The notes below the pieces were generated by a model that was given only the letters and a program-made list of their open reading frames with translations, ran no database searches and was not told the DNA's origin. The position numbers and the translations under genes are program-made. From Schistocerca nitens (Eukaryota; Arthropoda; Insecta; Orthoptera; Acrididae), in contig NC_064622.1 of assembly GCF_023898315.1 (NCBI RefSeq), positions 81,035,387-81,099,386 of the forward strand: a stretch of 64,000 nucleotides of DNA, in the 5' to 3' direction. Positions 10,119-21,355 of the stretch are shown here, piece by piece (the first letter of the stretch is position 1; each line of letters opens with the position of its first letter).

Positions 10119-10201
10119 TTTCCGTGGTCTAGGGGTAGGGGTAGCGTCTTTGACTCATAATCAAAACGGCTTCGGTCCCGGGTTCGATCCCCGCCACTGC
10201 C
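10119..10201 (+). promoter_or_regulatory. tRNA-Met-like module with pol III A and B boxes
   Basis: A-box-like TGGTCTAGGGGTA lies at 10125-10137 and B box GGTTCGATCC at 10181-10190. A perfect 5-bp anticodon stem (TTTGA 10149-10153 with TCAAA 10161-10165) encloses a 7-nt loop with anticodon CAT. An extra GGGGTA duplication in the D arm and imperfect acceptor pairing argue against a working tRNA. It lies directly upstream of RTE-like element B and may be its pol III promoter or an adjoining SINE head. Confidence 0.6.
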
Positions 10202-13200
10202 TAAATTTTGATAAATAATCAGCATTGGCGGCATAAGAAGTCAGCCTCATTCTGCCAACGGCCTTGTCAAAGAGGACGGAGGAGCGGATAGAGGTTCAGG
10301 GCACTCTCTTGTCCTAGGGGTGGGAAATTGCCCCTAAAGGCGGAAGAATCAGCAATGATCAACGACATGAGGATGCAGAAGGCAATGGAAACCACCGCAT
10401 TAAAGACACGTAACGTGTATCCACAGGACATGTGGCCTGTAATTGAAGAAGTGTCATGATGATCTCTCCATTGGCAAAAGATTCCGGAATAGTCCCCCAT
10501 TCGGATCTCCGGGAGGGGACTGCCAAGGGGGAGGTTACCATGAGAAAAAGATTGAATAATCAACGAAAGGATAACGTTCTACGAGTCGGGGCGTGGAATG
10601 TCAGAAGCTTGAACGTAGTAGGGAAACTAGAAAATCTGAAAAGGTAAATGCAAAGGCTCAATCTAGATATAGTAGGGGTCAGTGAAGTGAAGTGGAAGGA
10701 AGACAAGGATTTCTGGTCAGATGAGTATCGGGTAATATCAACAGCAGCAGAAAATGGTATAACAGGTGTAGGATTCGTTATGAATAGGAAGGTAGGGCAG
10801 AGGGTGTGTTACTGTGAACAGTTCAGTGACCGGGTTGTTCTAATCAGAATCGACAGCAGACCAACACCGACATCGATATTTCAGGTATACATGCCGACGT
10901 CGCAAGCTGAAGATGAACAGATAGAGAAAGTGTATAAGGATATTGAAAGGGTAATGCAGTATGTAAAGGGGGACGAAAATCTAATAGTCATGGGCGACTG
11001 GAATGTAGTTGTAGGGGAAGGAGTAGAAGAAAAGGTTACAGGAGAATATGGGCTTGGGACAAGGAATGAAAGAGGAGAAAGACTAATTGAGTTCTGTAAC
11101 AAGTTTCAGCTAGTAATAGCGAATACCCTGTTCAAGAATCACAAGAGGAAGAGGTATACTTGGAAAAGGCCGGGAGATAAGAGAAGATTTCAATTAGATT
11201 ACATCATGGTCAGACAGAGATTCTGCAATCAGCTACTGGACTGTAAGGCGTACCCAGGAGCAGATATAGACTCAGATCACAATATAGTAGTGATGAAGAG
11301 TAGGCTCAAGTTCAAGCCATTAGTGAGGAAGAATCAACACGCAAAGAAGTGGGATACGGAAGTACTAAGGAATGACGAGATACGTTTGAAGTTCTCTAAC
11401 GCTATAGATACAGCAATAAGTAATAGCGTAGTAGGCAGTACAGTTGAAGAGGAATGGACACCTCTAAAAAGGGCCATCACAGAAGTTGGGAAGGAAAACA
11501 TAGGTACAAAGAAGGTAGCTGCGAAGAAACCATGGGTAACAGAAGAAATACTTCAGTTGATTGATGAAAGGAGGAAGTACAAACATGTTCCGGGAAAATC
11601 AGGAATACAGAAATACAAGTCGCTGAGGAATGAAATAAATAGGAAGTGCAGGGAAGCTAAGAAGAAATGGCTGCAGGAAAAATGCGAAGACATCGAAAAA
11701 AATATGATTGTCGGAAGGATAGCCTCAGCATACAGGAAAGTCAAAACAACCTTTGGTGACATTAAAAGCAACGGTGGTAACTTTAAGAGTGCAACGGGAA
11801 TTCCACTGTTAAATGCAGAGGAGAGAGCAGATAGGTGGAAAGAATACATTGAAAGCCTCTATGAGGGTGAAGATTTGTCTGATGTGATAGAAGAAGAAAC
11901 AGGAGTCGATTTAGAAGAGATAGGGGATCCAGTATTAGAATCGGAATTTAAAAGAGCTTTGGAGGACTTACGGTCAAATAAGGCAGAAGGGATAGATAAC
12001 ATTTCATCAGAATTTCTAAAATCGTTGGGGGAACGGCTATTCACGTTGGTGTGTAGAATATATGAGTCTGGCGACGTGCCATCTGACTTTCGGAAAAGCA
12101 TCATCCACACAATTCCGAAGATGGCAAGAGCTGACAAGTGCGAGAATTATCGTACAATCAGCTTAACAGCTCATGCATCGAAGCTGCTTACAAGAATAAT
12201 ATACAGAAGAATGGAAAAGAAAATTGAGAATGCGCTAGGTGACGATCAGTTTGGCTTTAGGAAAAGTAAAGGAACGAGAGAGGCAATTCTGACGTTACGG
12301 CTAATAATGGAAGCAAGGCTAAAGAAAAATCAAGACACTTTCATAGGATTTGTCGACCTGGAAAAAGCGTTCGACAATATAAAATGGTGCAAGCTGTTCG
12401 AGATTCTGAAAAAAGTAGGGGTAAGCTATAGGGAGAGACGGGTCATATACAATATGTACAACAACCAAGAGGGAATAATAAGAGTGGACGATCAAGAACG
12501 AAGTGCTCGTATTAAGAAGGGTGTAAGACAAGGCTGTAGCCTTTCGCCCCTACTCTTCAATCTGTACATCGAGGAAGCAATGATGGAAATAAAAGAAAGG
12601 TTCAGGAATAGAATTAAAATACAAGGTGAAAGGATATCAATGATATGATTCGCTGATGACATTGCTATCCTGAGTGAAAGTGAAGAAGAATTAAATGATC
12701 TGCTGAACGGAATGAACAGTCTAATGAGTACACAGTATGGTTTGAGAGTAAATCGGAGAAAGACGAAGGTAATGAGAAGTAGTAGAAATGAGAACAGCGA
12801 GAAACTTAACATCGGGATTGATGGTCACGAAGTCAATGAAGTTAAGGAATTCTGCTACCTAGGCAGCAAAATAACCAATGACGGACGGAGCAAGGAGGAC
12901 ATCAAAAGCAGACTCGCTATGGCAAAAAAGGCATTTCTGGCCAAGAGAAGTCTACTAATATCAAATACCGGCCTTAATTTGAGGAAGAAATTTCTGAGGA
13001 TGTACGTCTGGAGTTCAGCATTGTATGGTAGTGAAACATGGACTGTGGGAAAACCGGAACAGAAGAGAATCGAAGCATTTGAGATGTGGTGCTATAGACG
13101 AATGTTGAAAATAAGGTGGACTGATAAGGTAAGGAATGAGGAGGTTCTAAGCAGAATCGGAGAGGAAAGGAATATGTGGAAAACACTGATAAGGAGAAGG

Positions 13201-13446
13201 GACAGGATGATAGGACATCTGCTAAGACATTAGGGAATGACTTCGATGGTACTAGAGGGAGCTGTAGAGGGCAAAAACTGTAGAGGAAGACAGAGACGGG
13301 AATACGTCAAGCAAATAATTGAGGACGTAGGTTGCAAGTGCTACTCTGAGATGAAGAGGTTAGCACAGGAAAGGAATTCGTGGCGGGCCGCATCAAACCA
13401 GTCGGTAAGCTGATGACTGATGACCAAAAAAAAAAAAAAAAAAAAA
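10202..13446 (+). mobile_element. RTE-like non-LTR retrotransposon (family B), nearly full length
   Basis: The element holds a 5' leader, one long endonuclease-RT frame and, just after the stop, the tail CTGATGACTGATGACC plus a pure A run at 13427-13446. The family assignment uses the order endonuclease, RT, C-terminal GxGRPR-like region and very short 3' UTR, all typical of RTE-type LINEs. Family A elsewhere in the window shares the same architecture and about half of its residues. The 5' border is uncertain because the tRNA-like module at 10119-10201 may belong to it. Confidence 0.8.
10456..13413 (+). pseudogene. RTE-like endonuclease-reverse transcriptase polyprotein, three in-frame stops
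   Basis: One reading frame runs about 985 codons with no frameshift and three nonsense codons: TAA at 10645-10647, TGA at 12646-12648 and TAG at 13231-13233. Domain order is an APE-type endonuclease (GAWNVRSLN, ENLIVMGDWN near 10973-11002, DSDHN near 11269-11283), then reverse transcriptase (GFRKSKGTREAILTLR, VDLEKAFDN, GVRQGCSLSPLLFNLY, FADDIAIL), then the C-terminal segment MWCYRRMLKIRW and GRQRREYVKQIIEDVG. The protein would nick target DNA and copy its own RNA there. The TGA at 12646 falls one codon before the catalytic FADD. The start is unclear because several Met codons precede the endonuclease. Confidence 0.85.
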
Positions 13447-14089
13447 TGTATCAGTGCTCTGCAGTGCCTACGGAGTAAGGAGCGAGCGGAAGCACCCCGC
13501 ACTGGTTAGCAGAGGCGGTTGGCCAGCTGGTGCTTTCAGAGCCAGTGAGATGGTGTGCCGATGCAGGAAATGCTCATGACATCAGCAAAGAGATACGTAG
13601 GGAAGGTATATTTATTCTGGAGTGAATCACGTAACTCTTATTAACAAATATCTGCTAACAAAAGTTGCCTTTTCCCCCTCAAACATCAGGAGGAGTCTAC
13701 GGTCATAAATACTGTCTTCCAGCAATTTTACAATACCAGGAAACGTCGATATTAATAAATAAATGAATAACTTTGGCGTAACCGAAGATGTACGATCTTT
13801 TACGAACTATACCGATTGTATGCTCAAGTTACAGACTGTGAGCCATAGTCAGCAGTCGTTGATAGGATGCCTTTCGAACTAGTCATGCACTCCGTCTTCA
13901 GGCCACTAGTGGCCCACCGGGACCATCCGACCGCCGTGTCATCCTAAGTTCAGGATGCGGTTAGGAGGGGCGTGTGGTAAGCACACCGCTCTCCCGGTCG
14001 TTATGGTGGTTTTCTTTGACCGGAGCCGCTACTATTCGGTCGAATAGCTCCTCAATTGGAATCACGAGGCTGAGTGCATCCAGAAACAT
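13447..14089. other. Spacer; right part may be the body of the 5S-derived repeat
   Basis: Nothing was recognised in 13447-13970. The stretch 13970-14089 (GTGTGGTAAGCACACCGCTC and following) directly abuts the 5S-like part and probably belongs to the same composite repeat. Confidence 0.35.
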
Positions 14090-14362
14090 GGCAACAGCGC
14101 ATGGCGGCTGGATGGACTCCAATCCAAGTGTCGGCCACGCCCGACAGCGCTTAAAAATGGTTCAAATGGCTCTGAGCACTATGGGACTTAACATCTGTGG
14201 TCATCAATCCCCTAGAACTTAGAACTACTTAAACCTAACTAACCTAAGGACATCACACACATCCATGCCCGAGGCAGGATTCGAACCTGCGACCGTAGCA
14301 GTCGCGCGACAGCGCTTAACTTCGGTGATCTCACGGGAACCGGTGTATCCACTGCCGTTGCC
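14090..14362 (-). repeat. 5S-rRNA-derived repeat (SINE3-like or 5S pseudogene), interrupted by a SINE
   Basis: In reverse orientation the halves 14090-14154 and 14307-14362 read as a 5S rRNA core. They contain CCGGTT, GATCACCGAAGTTAAG, GTCGGGCGTGG and ACTTGGAT, including the internal control region used by TFIIIA and pol III. Mismatches and the composite surroundings indicate a 5S-derived retroposon or pseudogene, not a functional gene. The type-1 SINE at 14155-14306 splits it with a perfect 13-bp target duplication. Confidence 0.72.
14155..14306 (-). mobile_element. tRNA-derived SINE (type 1) inside the 5S-like repeat, 5' truncated
   Basis: It is flanked by CGACAGCGCTTAA at 14142-14154 and 14307-14319, a perfect 13-bp duplication. 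The B box is present (reversed GGTTCGAATCC near 14280). The A-box half is missing at the 14306 end, so the copy is 5' truncated. Confidence 0.92.
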
Positions 14363-15605
14363 CGAACTAGTCATGCGGTAGACAATAGTTAGCTTATAAT
14401 CAGCGTAAACAAGCTCATTTTACGATGTGTTTTAAATAAACGCACCATAGTGGCGTCCCACGTAAAAGTTAGTTTGCACAAAAAGCTTCTTCCCGGTTCA
14501 TTACGCAAAACATAGACAATAGTACTGCACTTTCAGAGTCCGACGGCGCTGCTACTGCTCTGCAGGAGGACGTAAGACTTCGAGAGCGTCTCCAAATAAC
14601 AGGTAGGAAGAATTCCCACGCGGCGGCTCACTGAGTCAGTTCACGGACAGACTTGCTTAATGGGAAAGCATGGACAGTTACTCTGTATGCTCCTTACACC
14701 ATCATCTACGGACTCAGTCGCTACACTAGGACATTTCTGGCGGTTTCGTACTAGTGGGTGGTTCTTGCAAACTCCAGGGTAGCGGCCATACAGCTGCGTT
14801 ATTTTATCATCTATTACACAGAGGGCAGCTCCAGCGTCGTCGATGAATGCCAGAAGATGATGTACCGCCCACCATCGGGGTTACAGTTGGGTACGCAACT
14901 CCGCTACTTACCACAGCTTTCAAGTTAGTCTCCGACGCGCTAGCACTTCGTGGCTGTTTCTTCTTGATGATAGTGAATACATCTCTGATGAACGCTGGGT
15001 CACGATTAGTACCTGTCCTCTGTAAGTGCTCGGTACTAAAGTGTACAGTAGCTAAAATCATCAGTGGGTTTCGAAATGTACAAAAACCAATGCCAGTAGG
15101 ATAGTGCTAATGGAAATGTGTCGGATAAGTTACATTCACGATATTGTCTAGGTCGTTCTGCCGTTTTCTGCTTTGGTGATAGTCGCGAGTGTCATTGGGG
15201 AAATGCTATCTTCTTCGTGTGCAATTGTAGGAATCCACTGCGCTTCTGTGTCAATGGTGTAATATTTCTTTCCTGATTGGCCTACTAACACAAAACGCAC
15301 TCGATTCTCCGCGTGTGTAACATTAGTTTTTTCAACGACCAACAAGCATATAGTTGTTACAGGGCTTCAGCACTCAAGTCTGCGAAGCGGCATGCATTAT
15401 CATGTGTGGGGCTACGTTTACACACCATATGAGCACCAGCAGAAAAGTGACGGTAGCTGACTCACTCACTCCGCCTCCGTCATGGTCAGAAACAAACCTT
15501 AGCACTGATATCCGTTCATCTTGAACATTTATTCCCCTTTAGGAATTTTATCAAGCTTTCTCAACTACATCTTCGACATCCATGTTGAATAGCTGCAGTT
15601 CCCAA
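14363..15605. other. No gene recognised
   Basis: Mixed-composition sequence without recognisable family motifs on either strand. Short frames such as 14807-15061 lack supporting features. Confidence 0.4.
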
Positions 15606-15792
15606 TGAAATTCTTCTGGGTTTGAGGCCGCATTGTCGGCTATAAAATTCTGATGTTTCGGCAACTGTAGCAAGGCACCTTACTCAGGGAGTACTGTTAG
15701 CAATACACCCCGAGGAAGGCGCCTTGCAACAGTCGCCGAAATGTCGGAATTTTATAGTCGACAATGCGGCCTCAAACTCAGAAGAATTTTAT
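15606..15792. repeat. Perfect-looking palindrome with hammerhead-like cores on both strands
   Basis: The arms (about 85 bp: 15606-15692 and 15705-15792) are near-exact inverted copies sharing GTTTGAGGCCGCATTGTCG and TATAAAATTC. On the plus strand a hammerhead-like arrangement reads CCGAGGA (15710-15716), stem GGCG/CGCC (15718-15721 and 15734-15737), GAAA (15738-15741), then TGTC. The minus strand of the left arm gives CTGAGTA ... TTGCC-GAAAC. Each core has one changed conserved base. Confidence 0.6.
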
Positions 15793-16089
15793 TGACTGTG
15801 TCAACGGCCGCAGAAGCCTATGTTTACAGCTGCAATCCTCTCTGACACCCATGCTAACACGTCTTTGCTAGCCTTTCACATTTATATCTCTCACCTGGGT
15901 TTTGTAGATGCTGTAGATTATTCGTCTCTCTCTCTTGATTTTGACTCCTATAGTCCAAGGATTGTGTACATATTGTTCCACTTTAAATTAATGAAAGCTT
16001 TCTCTAGGGGCACATCCTAATCCATCTTCAATTTATATTCCGTTACCAAGACCCGTCTCTGAATTGTTTCCCTGGTACCTTACCACTTG

Positions 16090-16290
16090 GGCGGCCGGAG
16101 GGGCCGAGCGGTTCTAGGCGCTTCAGTCTGGAACTACGCGACCGCTACAGTCGCAGGTTCGAATCCTGCCTCGGAAATGGATGTGTGTGATGTCCTTAGG
16201 TTATTTAGGTTTAAGTAGTTCTAAGTTCTAGGGGACTGATGACCTCAGAAGTTAAGTCACATAGTGCTCAGAGCCATTTGAACCATTTTT
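16090..16290 (+). mobile_element. tRNA-derived SINE (type 1), nearly full length
   Basis: It starts GGCGGCCGGAGGGGCCGAGC, with A-box region GGCCGAGCGGTTCTAGGCGC and B box GGTTCGAATCC near 16158. The tail is GAGCCATTTGAACCATTTTT. Confidence 0.9.
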
Positions 16291-16469
16291 TTTAACCTTT
16301 CCCCTTCCGCGAACTAAAGTGTTATTCGTCTATTAATCACTCTATATTTTTTTCTGTTTTTCTGTGTTTTGTCCTGGTCAGCAGTTTTGAAGCATGTTTC
16401 ACTGGACTAATCGTCTGGAAGGTTCCAAAGGCTGCTGTCGCACCTCTATACGTGGGAAACTGTACCAGC

Positions 16470-17420
16470 GCTGACCCTGTTTTGCAAGTCTCTCTAGATC
16501 GCTGAACACCACGCCTTCCCCGCGCGTCTAATTTTCTCCACCTGGATCCTTTACCTACTTATCAAATTTCTCCCTCTCCTAACTCATATTGAAAACCTCC
16601 GAACAACCTACATCATTCGCAAACTCGACTCCAATAATCCTTTGTTCCCGCTGTTCTATCCAACCGTAGTACGCTGCCTCTACCATCACGTCCCACTAAC
16701 CCCACACGCTCCACATACTTTCCCAAAGGACTTCAACCGCCTCGCCCTCCCAGGTCATGAACTCTGTACTCCTTCCACCAGCATTAAACTCACCCCAACC
16801 GTTCCACTTCGCCTGGGCTTCCTCACCGTCCCTCCCTCACATTTGCCCTACCCCCATTTTTTCCTTCCACCCTTCTTTCCGTAACACCTTCTCCTCATCA
16901 AATTTTAACCTCACTATAACTCTTCACTCCAACCCTTCTTGTATCCTAACAGTCACTCTCTCAATACATCCCCTCCACTCACCTATTCACATACCATTTT
17001 CGTTCTACCAACCGTTGCCCTTCAGTAGCAGACCACCTAACCTACAGCAGATCCTTATAGCTTTAGTGCCTGTGAAGTTCTTCTTTTTAACGTCAGTGTT
17101 TTGCGTCAAGGCTTTTAAAGATTTTTTTAGATCCTTTTAAATGTCATCTTATACTATTCCTAATTATTTAACTTTTACTACAACTGTTTTTTAACAGACA
17201 GGTAGAAGGTCATACATGAAAATTTCCACTTTATTTTCACATTTAAAAAGTCTTAAATTCAGTGTACACGTCTCACCTTCCTGGTTATTATTCTCTCATC
17301 TCCTGTAGATTATCTTGTCACTTCGCTGAAGAGCAGGTTGACTGTACCGCTGACAGCCCAATTCCCTCCCATGTGGTGGGGGGGGGGGGGGAGGGAGGAT
17401 GAAATAACACTAAAGGAAAA
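16470..17420 (+). repeat. Strongly pyrimidine-rich block ending in an A-rich tail; probable retroelement 3' region
   Basis: The plus strand of 16500-17050 is dominated by C and T with few G. It ends in GCTGAAGAGCAGGTTGACTG..., a G run at 17377-17391, and GATGAAATAACACTAAAGGAAAAAA at 17399-17422, which looks like a LINE 3' end. The frames at 16642-16884 and 16757-17140 have only biased composition and no domain. Attribution to a particular family is not possible from the sequence alone. Confidence 0.4.
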
Positions 17421-17589
17421 AATTGCCAGCCCCGGTAGTCAGTGCTTTTGACTCCTCATGATGATTTCGGAGATAGCTATCGAAAACCAGAGAGCTTTTT
17501 TGAAGTGACGCGGCTTGTAAACGGCAGTACTTATGGGAGCGATACATACATGACTGAAACATGTTTCTAGGTTTCTCCGTTATGTTGAC

Positions 17590-18450
17590 TCTTGAAACTT
17601 AGTAAGCAGGGTATCGTAGGATAATTTTCATCTATCTTCAAACGTCTGCCAATTCAGGCCTTTCGGTATTTCAGAGACACTCTCTCACAGGTCGTGCTGC
17701 CCTTCTCTGTACGTAGTCAACATCCCACGTTCATCCTGGTTCCCACACACTTGCTAGGATCGGTTGCATGAGTGCTCTGAAAACAGTCTACTCTGTACAT
17801 TAACTGTATGTTTACGTTGTACAGCTGATGAACCAAAGTCTGTAACCCTCTTCACCTACGACTGACCCTATGTAATAATTCCATTCCAAATCCACACAAA
17901 TTATAGCATCCAGCTATTTACATGAGTTAACTGAGTCCACTTTTGCCTCACTGACCTGTTACTAGTAAGAAACTACCGTCCTTTGTGTTCTCAAGGGTAC
18001 AGTTTTACCATTCTGTACATTAAACGGAAGTAGCCCATCTTTGCACCACTTCGAAATTCTAGCAGGACTTTGCTGGATTTTTGTGCAGCTCTGTTCAGAC
18101 GTTTTTACATGCAGACTTTATTACATATTACTCTATGATCCGCCAAAATTGCCAGGGTAGTATCAGTATTGTCTGTCAAGTCATTAATAAATAACATCAA
18201 GATCAAGTGTCCCAATAAACTTCCCTGGGGCATACCTGAAATCATTTCTACATCTGTCGATGTCTCTCCATCCAAGACTTCGTGGTTCTCCTCCCTATCA
18301 AAAAATTCTGAATACAGTCACAAATTTTGTTTGCTAAGCCACGTTATCGTATTTCTGTTAATAAAGGTCGGTGTGTTATCAATGTGGTACCAAATTAGGT
18401 GCTTTTCGGAAGTATTCAAGCTTGCTTATTTTGAAGTCCGTGTAGGATAG
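17590..18450 (-). pseudogene. Degenerate non-LTR reverse transcriptase
   Basis: The reverse strand near 18130-18245 reads ISGMPQGSLLGHLILMLFIND followed by a LADH remnant, a decayed form of the RT block GxPQGSxLGPLLF...INDL and the FADD catalytic motif. Downstream (toward 17600) the thumb and C-terminal region is recognisable only weakly, with many stops. The catalytic aspartates are destroyed, so no activity is possible. The clade is probably CR1/jockey group, but this is not secure. Confidence 0.6.
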
Positions 18451-19047
18451 AGACTAGTACCTCTGGGAAAACATCAGTTTTCAGCTGTGAATAGTGTTAC
18501 TGTCAGTTAAAAGCCACAGTGTGAACTTAATAGTAAGCAAACTATAACATCGCGTAAGGTGTGCCTTCGTTGCAGTATTTTTGTGAATTTATTACGAAAT
18601 GGGTTAGTAAAAGTATTTACCAATTATCTCCAACGCAGGCGCGTAGAGTACAGGTTGCTCCTATCCCATCCGCTGCACATAAACACACGTTACAGTCCTC
18701 CTTGTATGTTTGGTTGGGTATACAGCATTTCCCTGCAAGCGAATGCAATCAGCCATCTATGTATGTATGTATACGAGAATAATATGTTTCTTACAAAGTA
18801 CTATCTTGAAGATGGAGCACGTAACTATACAGGGATTTCTGCCCATGAAGATGGTATGAAATTAGACTATTGTTGGTTATTTTCATGCTTCTTGCAACAT
18901 GTTTCTCGTACGTTCTTATGATTTGGAACCAGTCACGTGATGTAATAAAAAGGCTATATTTTCTACATTGTAATAATTTTTCTTAGTAGTTTATAATTAT
19001 GTTGCATTTATGTTTAAAATTATTAACTGAAATATAAACATATGCAG

Positions 19048-19086
<39 letters not shown>

Positions 19087-20320
19087 AATTCATAAACTCA
19101 GCTGTACGTTGCTATAACATAGAAATGTGGACATTTGTTTTTAGTGCCATTGTAAGATTTTCCAAAACAAAAAATAAGATCAGGTAACCTATTTTAATTA
19201 TTTGGTTGTGAATTGCCTTTGCATGTCAACAATATTTATTTTAGAGATTTTCATTACCTGGACTAGGATCTACAGATCGTCGGCAGAGCGCATTTACAAT
19301 ACCTAACTTTTTGTTCACTGTTCATTATCAGAATCCAGAAACATGTATGTTTGCTTTCATAGTTAGCTTTCCAGCAAGCCCTCCTATTGACGATGCGGTT
19401 ACGTCTTCCGTGTACATTAACAAATAAACTGAGTGCTTTTTCTAATGAAAGTGGAAATTCATTTCCTGAGGACATAAATAACTGGAGTAAAAATCACAAA
19501 TGTAACTGTACAGTTATGATAAAGAAAAGAAATACAGCAAAGTTTCTCGTCTCTGTACTAATAAATGTCTTGAATATTGCCGAATTATAGGTTATGATCT
19601 AACTGATTCGTGTCGTATTTAATCGGTACCGGTAGCAAGAAGAAAGATCCTTTGCAGTGTCGCTTAACAGTACTGTAAGTTGCGGTGTTTCTCGGTGTTC
19701 TATCATAGAGCCAGTTGAGTCATTTCGTATAGTAACACAAGTTAATGACAAGCCTCGAACTCCAGAGATGCTTTCTTTACAATTTTATAACCGCAGTTGT
19801 TAAAAATTCAGATCATGAACTGAAGAAGAGAACAAACAACATTCTAAAGCCATTCTTGTTCATGGTAAGTAGACTGACTCTCAACTGCATGAAATATAAT
19901 ACTTCTGATGTCCATATAATTTGTGTGTATGTTCCGTAAGCAACTCAGGAGTGCCGGACGGAAGGTGCTTCGTATGAATATTGAAAATCTTTCTATCTCT
20001 TCCATTACTGAAGTGATCTAACAATGAACTGAGAATAACTATAAAGAGTGTATCGGGGTACGCAATAGAACTTCACGCAATATCTTTTATTCTCATGATC
20101 TCTTCGAATATATGCAAGGTGCCTTTGAAAAGTTCGGGGAATAGTCTCAGAGAATAAAGGAAACAAGAGTTACAATCAAAATACTTTTACTGGACGTCAG
20201 AGCAAAGCTACAAGACAATTTTGAAATTGGTTGTAAAACCGTTAGAACTTGTCAGGAAACTCTTCTTTTGGAATCACTCGAAGCTCCGTTGTCAAGCATT
20301 GTTCGGAATCCACGATGTCT
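18451..20320. other. AT-rich region with no recognised gene
   Basis: It contains a dinucleotide repeat (19050-19084) and no recognisable coding motif. The longest frame (18559-18921) has no family signature. Confidence 0.4.
19050..19084. repeat. (AC)n microsatellite
   Basis: About 17 uninterrupted AC units. Confidence 0.95.
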
Positions 20321-20324
20321 GTGT

Positions 20325-20570
20325 CCTCAACGCTCTGTTCCAACGCCAGATGGCTGTTGAGCCTCCTCAGTCTCCAGATTTGGCGCCTGCAGACTTATTT
20401 TTATTTCCCTGCTTCGCAGACGCTGCGCATGGCCACGGTGCCTGGAACGGTTCCAAAAACTTTACATCCGGGGTGTCATAAGTGTGTTGTAGCTAACGTT
20501 GATTACTTTGAAGGGCAATACAGATTTTTGTACGTAACTTTTGTTTATTTTCTGAAACCATTCACCTAAC
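20325..20570 (+). pseudogene. mariner-type transposase, C-terminal fragment
   Basis: The frame contains PPQSPDLAPADLFLFP, the signature around the third catalytic Asp of mariner (DD34D) transposases. After a small frameshift comes KCVVANVDYFEGQY, matching the family's C-terminal CIxxxGDYFEG stretch. Everything upstream of the DD region is missing or unrecognisable, so the fragment is dead. Confidence 0.7.
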
Positions 20571-20875
20571 GTTTCAGGCGCACCTTGTGCTACAGACCCA
20601 GCAGGTTTCCTTGAACACCAGTTATTTAAATTTACCCAATAAGATATCATCAGACAACGCCGCCTTCGTTCATAATATTCGCATTTTAAGATCACGGAGC
20701 ATCACTGATAACCTTCGTATCGGCAACACCAACCAGTTAAGATCTTAGCAGAGCATTCTTTAATTCAGAAGGTGCCTTCAACTACCACATCAGCAGATGT
20801 CTGTTGTCATGATTGAAAAGGCCTCAACAGCGTCTTCTATGCGATTTCTTTGACAGATCGCCTACACTTCGCTGG

Positions 20876-21355
20876 ACCTACATAGATCCATACTCCGCAA
20901 ATTGCACCGTACAGTGCGTGGCGAAGGGTACTTCTGGCACTATCCCTGTTCCAATCACGAATGGTGTGTGGGAAAAACGTTTGTCGTGAAACCTCAACAT
21001 ACGGGCTAATTTTCCTGATTTTTCCCACCGTGACCGTTTCACGAGACGTATTGGGAGGGAACAATGAGTTGCCCGACTTTTCACGGATCGTGCGCTTTTC
21101 TGAAAGTCAACATCTCTGTTGTACACAACGCTTCTGTAGCGACTGCCGCTATGTTTGTTGACTGTTTATCGCTTACTAAGACGAATGCATAACGAAACAC
21201 GACGGTCGTCTTTGGATCGTCTCTATCTTTTCTATTAATTCTACCTGTTAATTGTCCCATAATGACGAACAGTAAGCAAGAATCAGTTTTATGGGCTTTG
21301 CAAGTCCCTTTTTCCGTGGATGAATAACACTTTCTCAAAATTTAATAAACCTCAG
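20876..21355 (-). mobile_element. CR1-like element, 3' fragment (divergent subfamily)
   Basis: The left edge reads ACCTACATAGATCCATACTC followed by a CGGCGAAGGGTAC-type motif. These are the same 3'-end landmarks as at 31805 and 43524. The inner part decodes weakly to the C-terminal RT region. It is heavily mutated. Confidence 0.6.

Noticed and set aside
10119-10201. Possible functional tRNA-Met gene
   Set aside because: Duplicated GGGGTA in the D arm and poor acceptor pairing.
10881-12137. Minus-strand frames over RTE-like element B
   Set aside because: Antisense shadows of the purine-rich RTE coding strand.
16757-17140. 127-codon Ser/Pro-rich frame
   Set aside because: Composition follows from the pyrimidine-rich strand; no domain.
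18559-18921. 120-codon frame
   Set aside because: No family signature and no supporting context.
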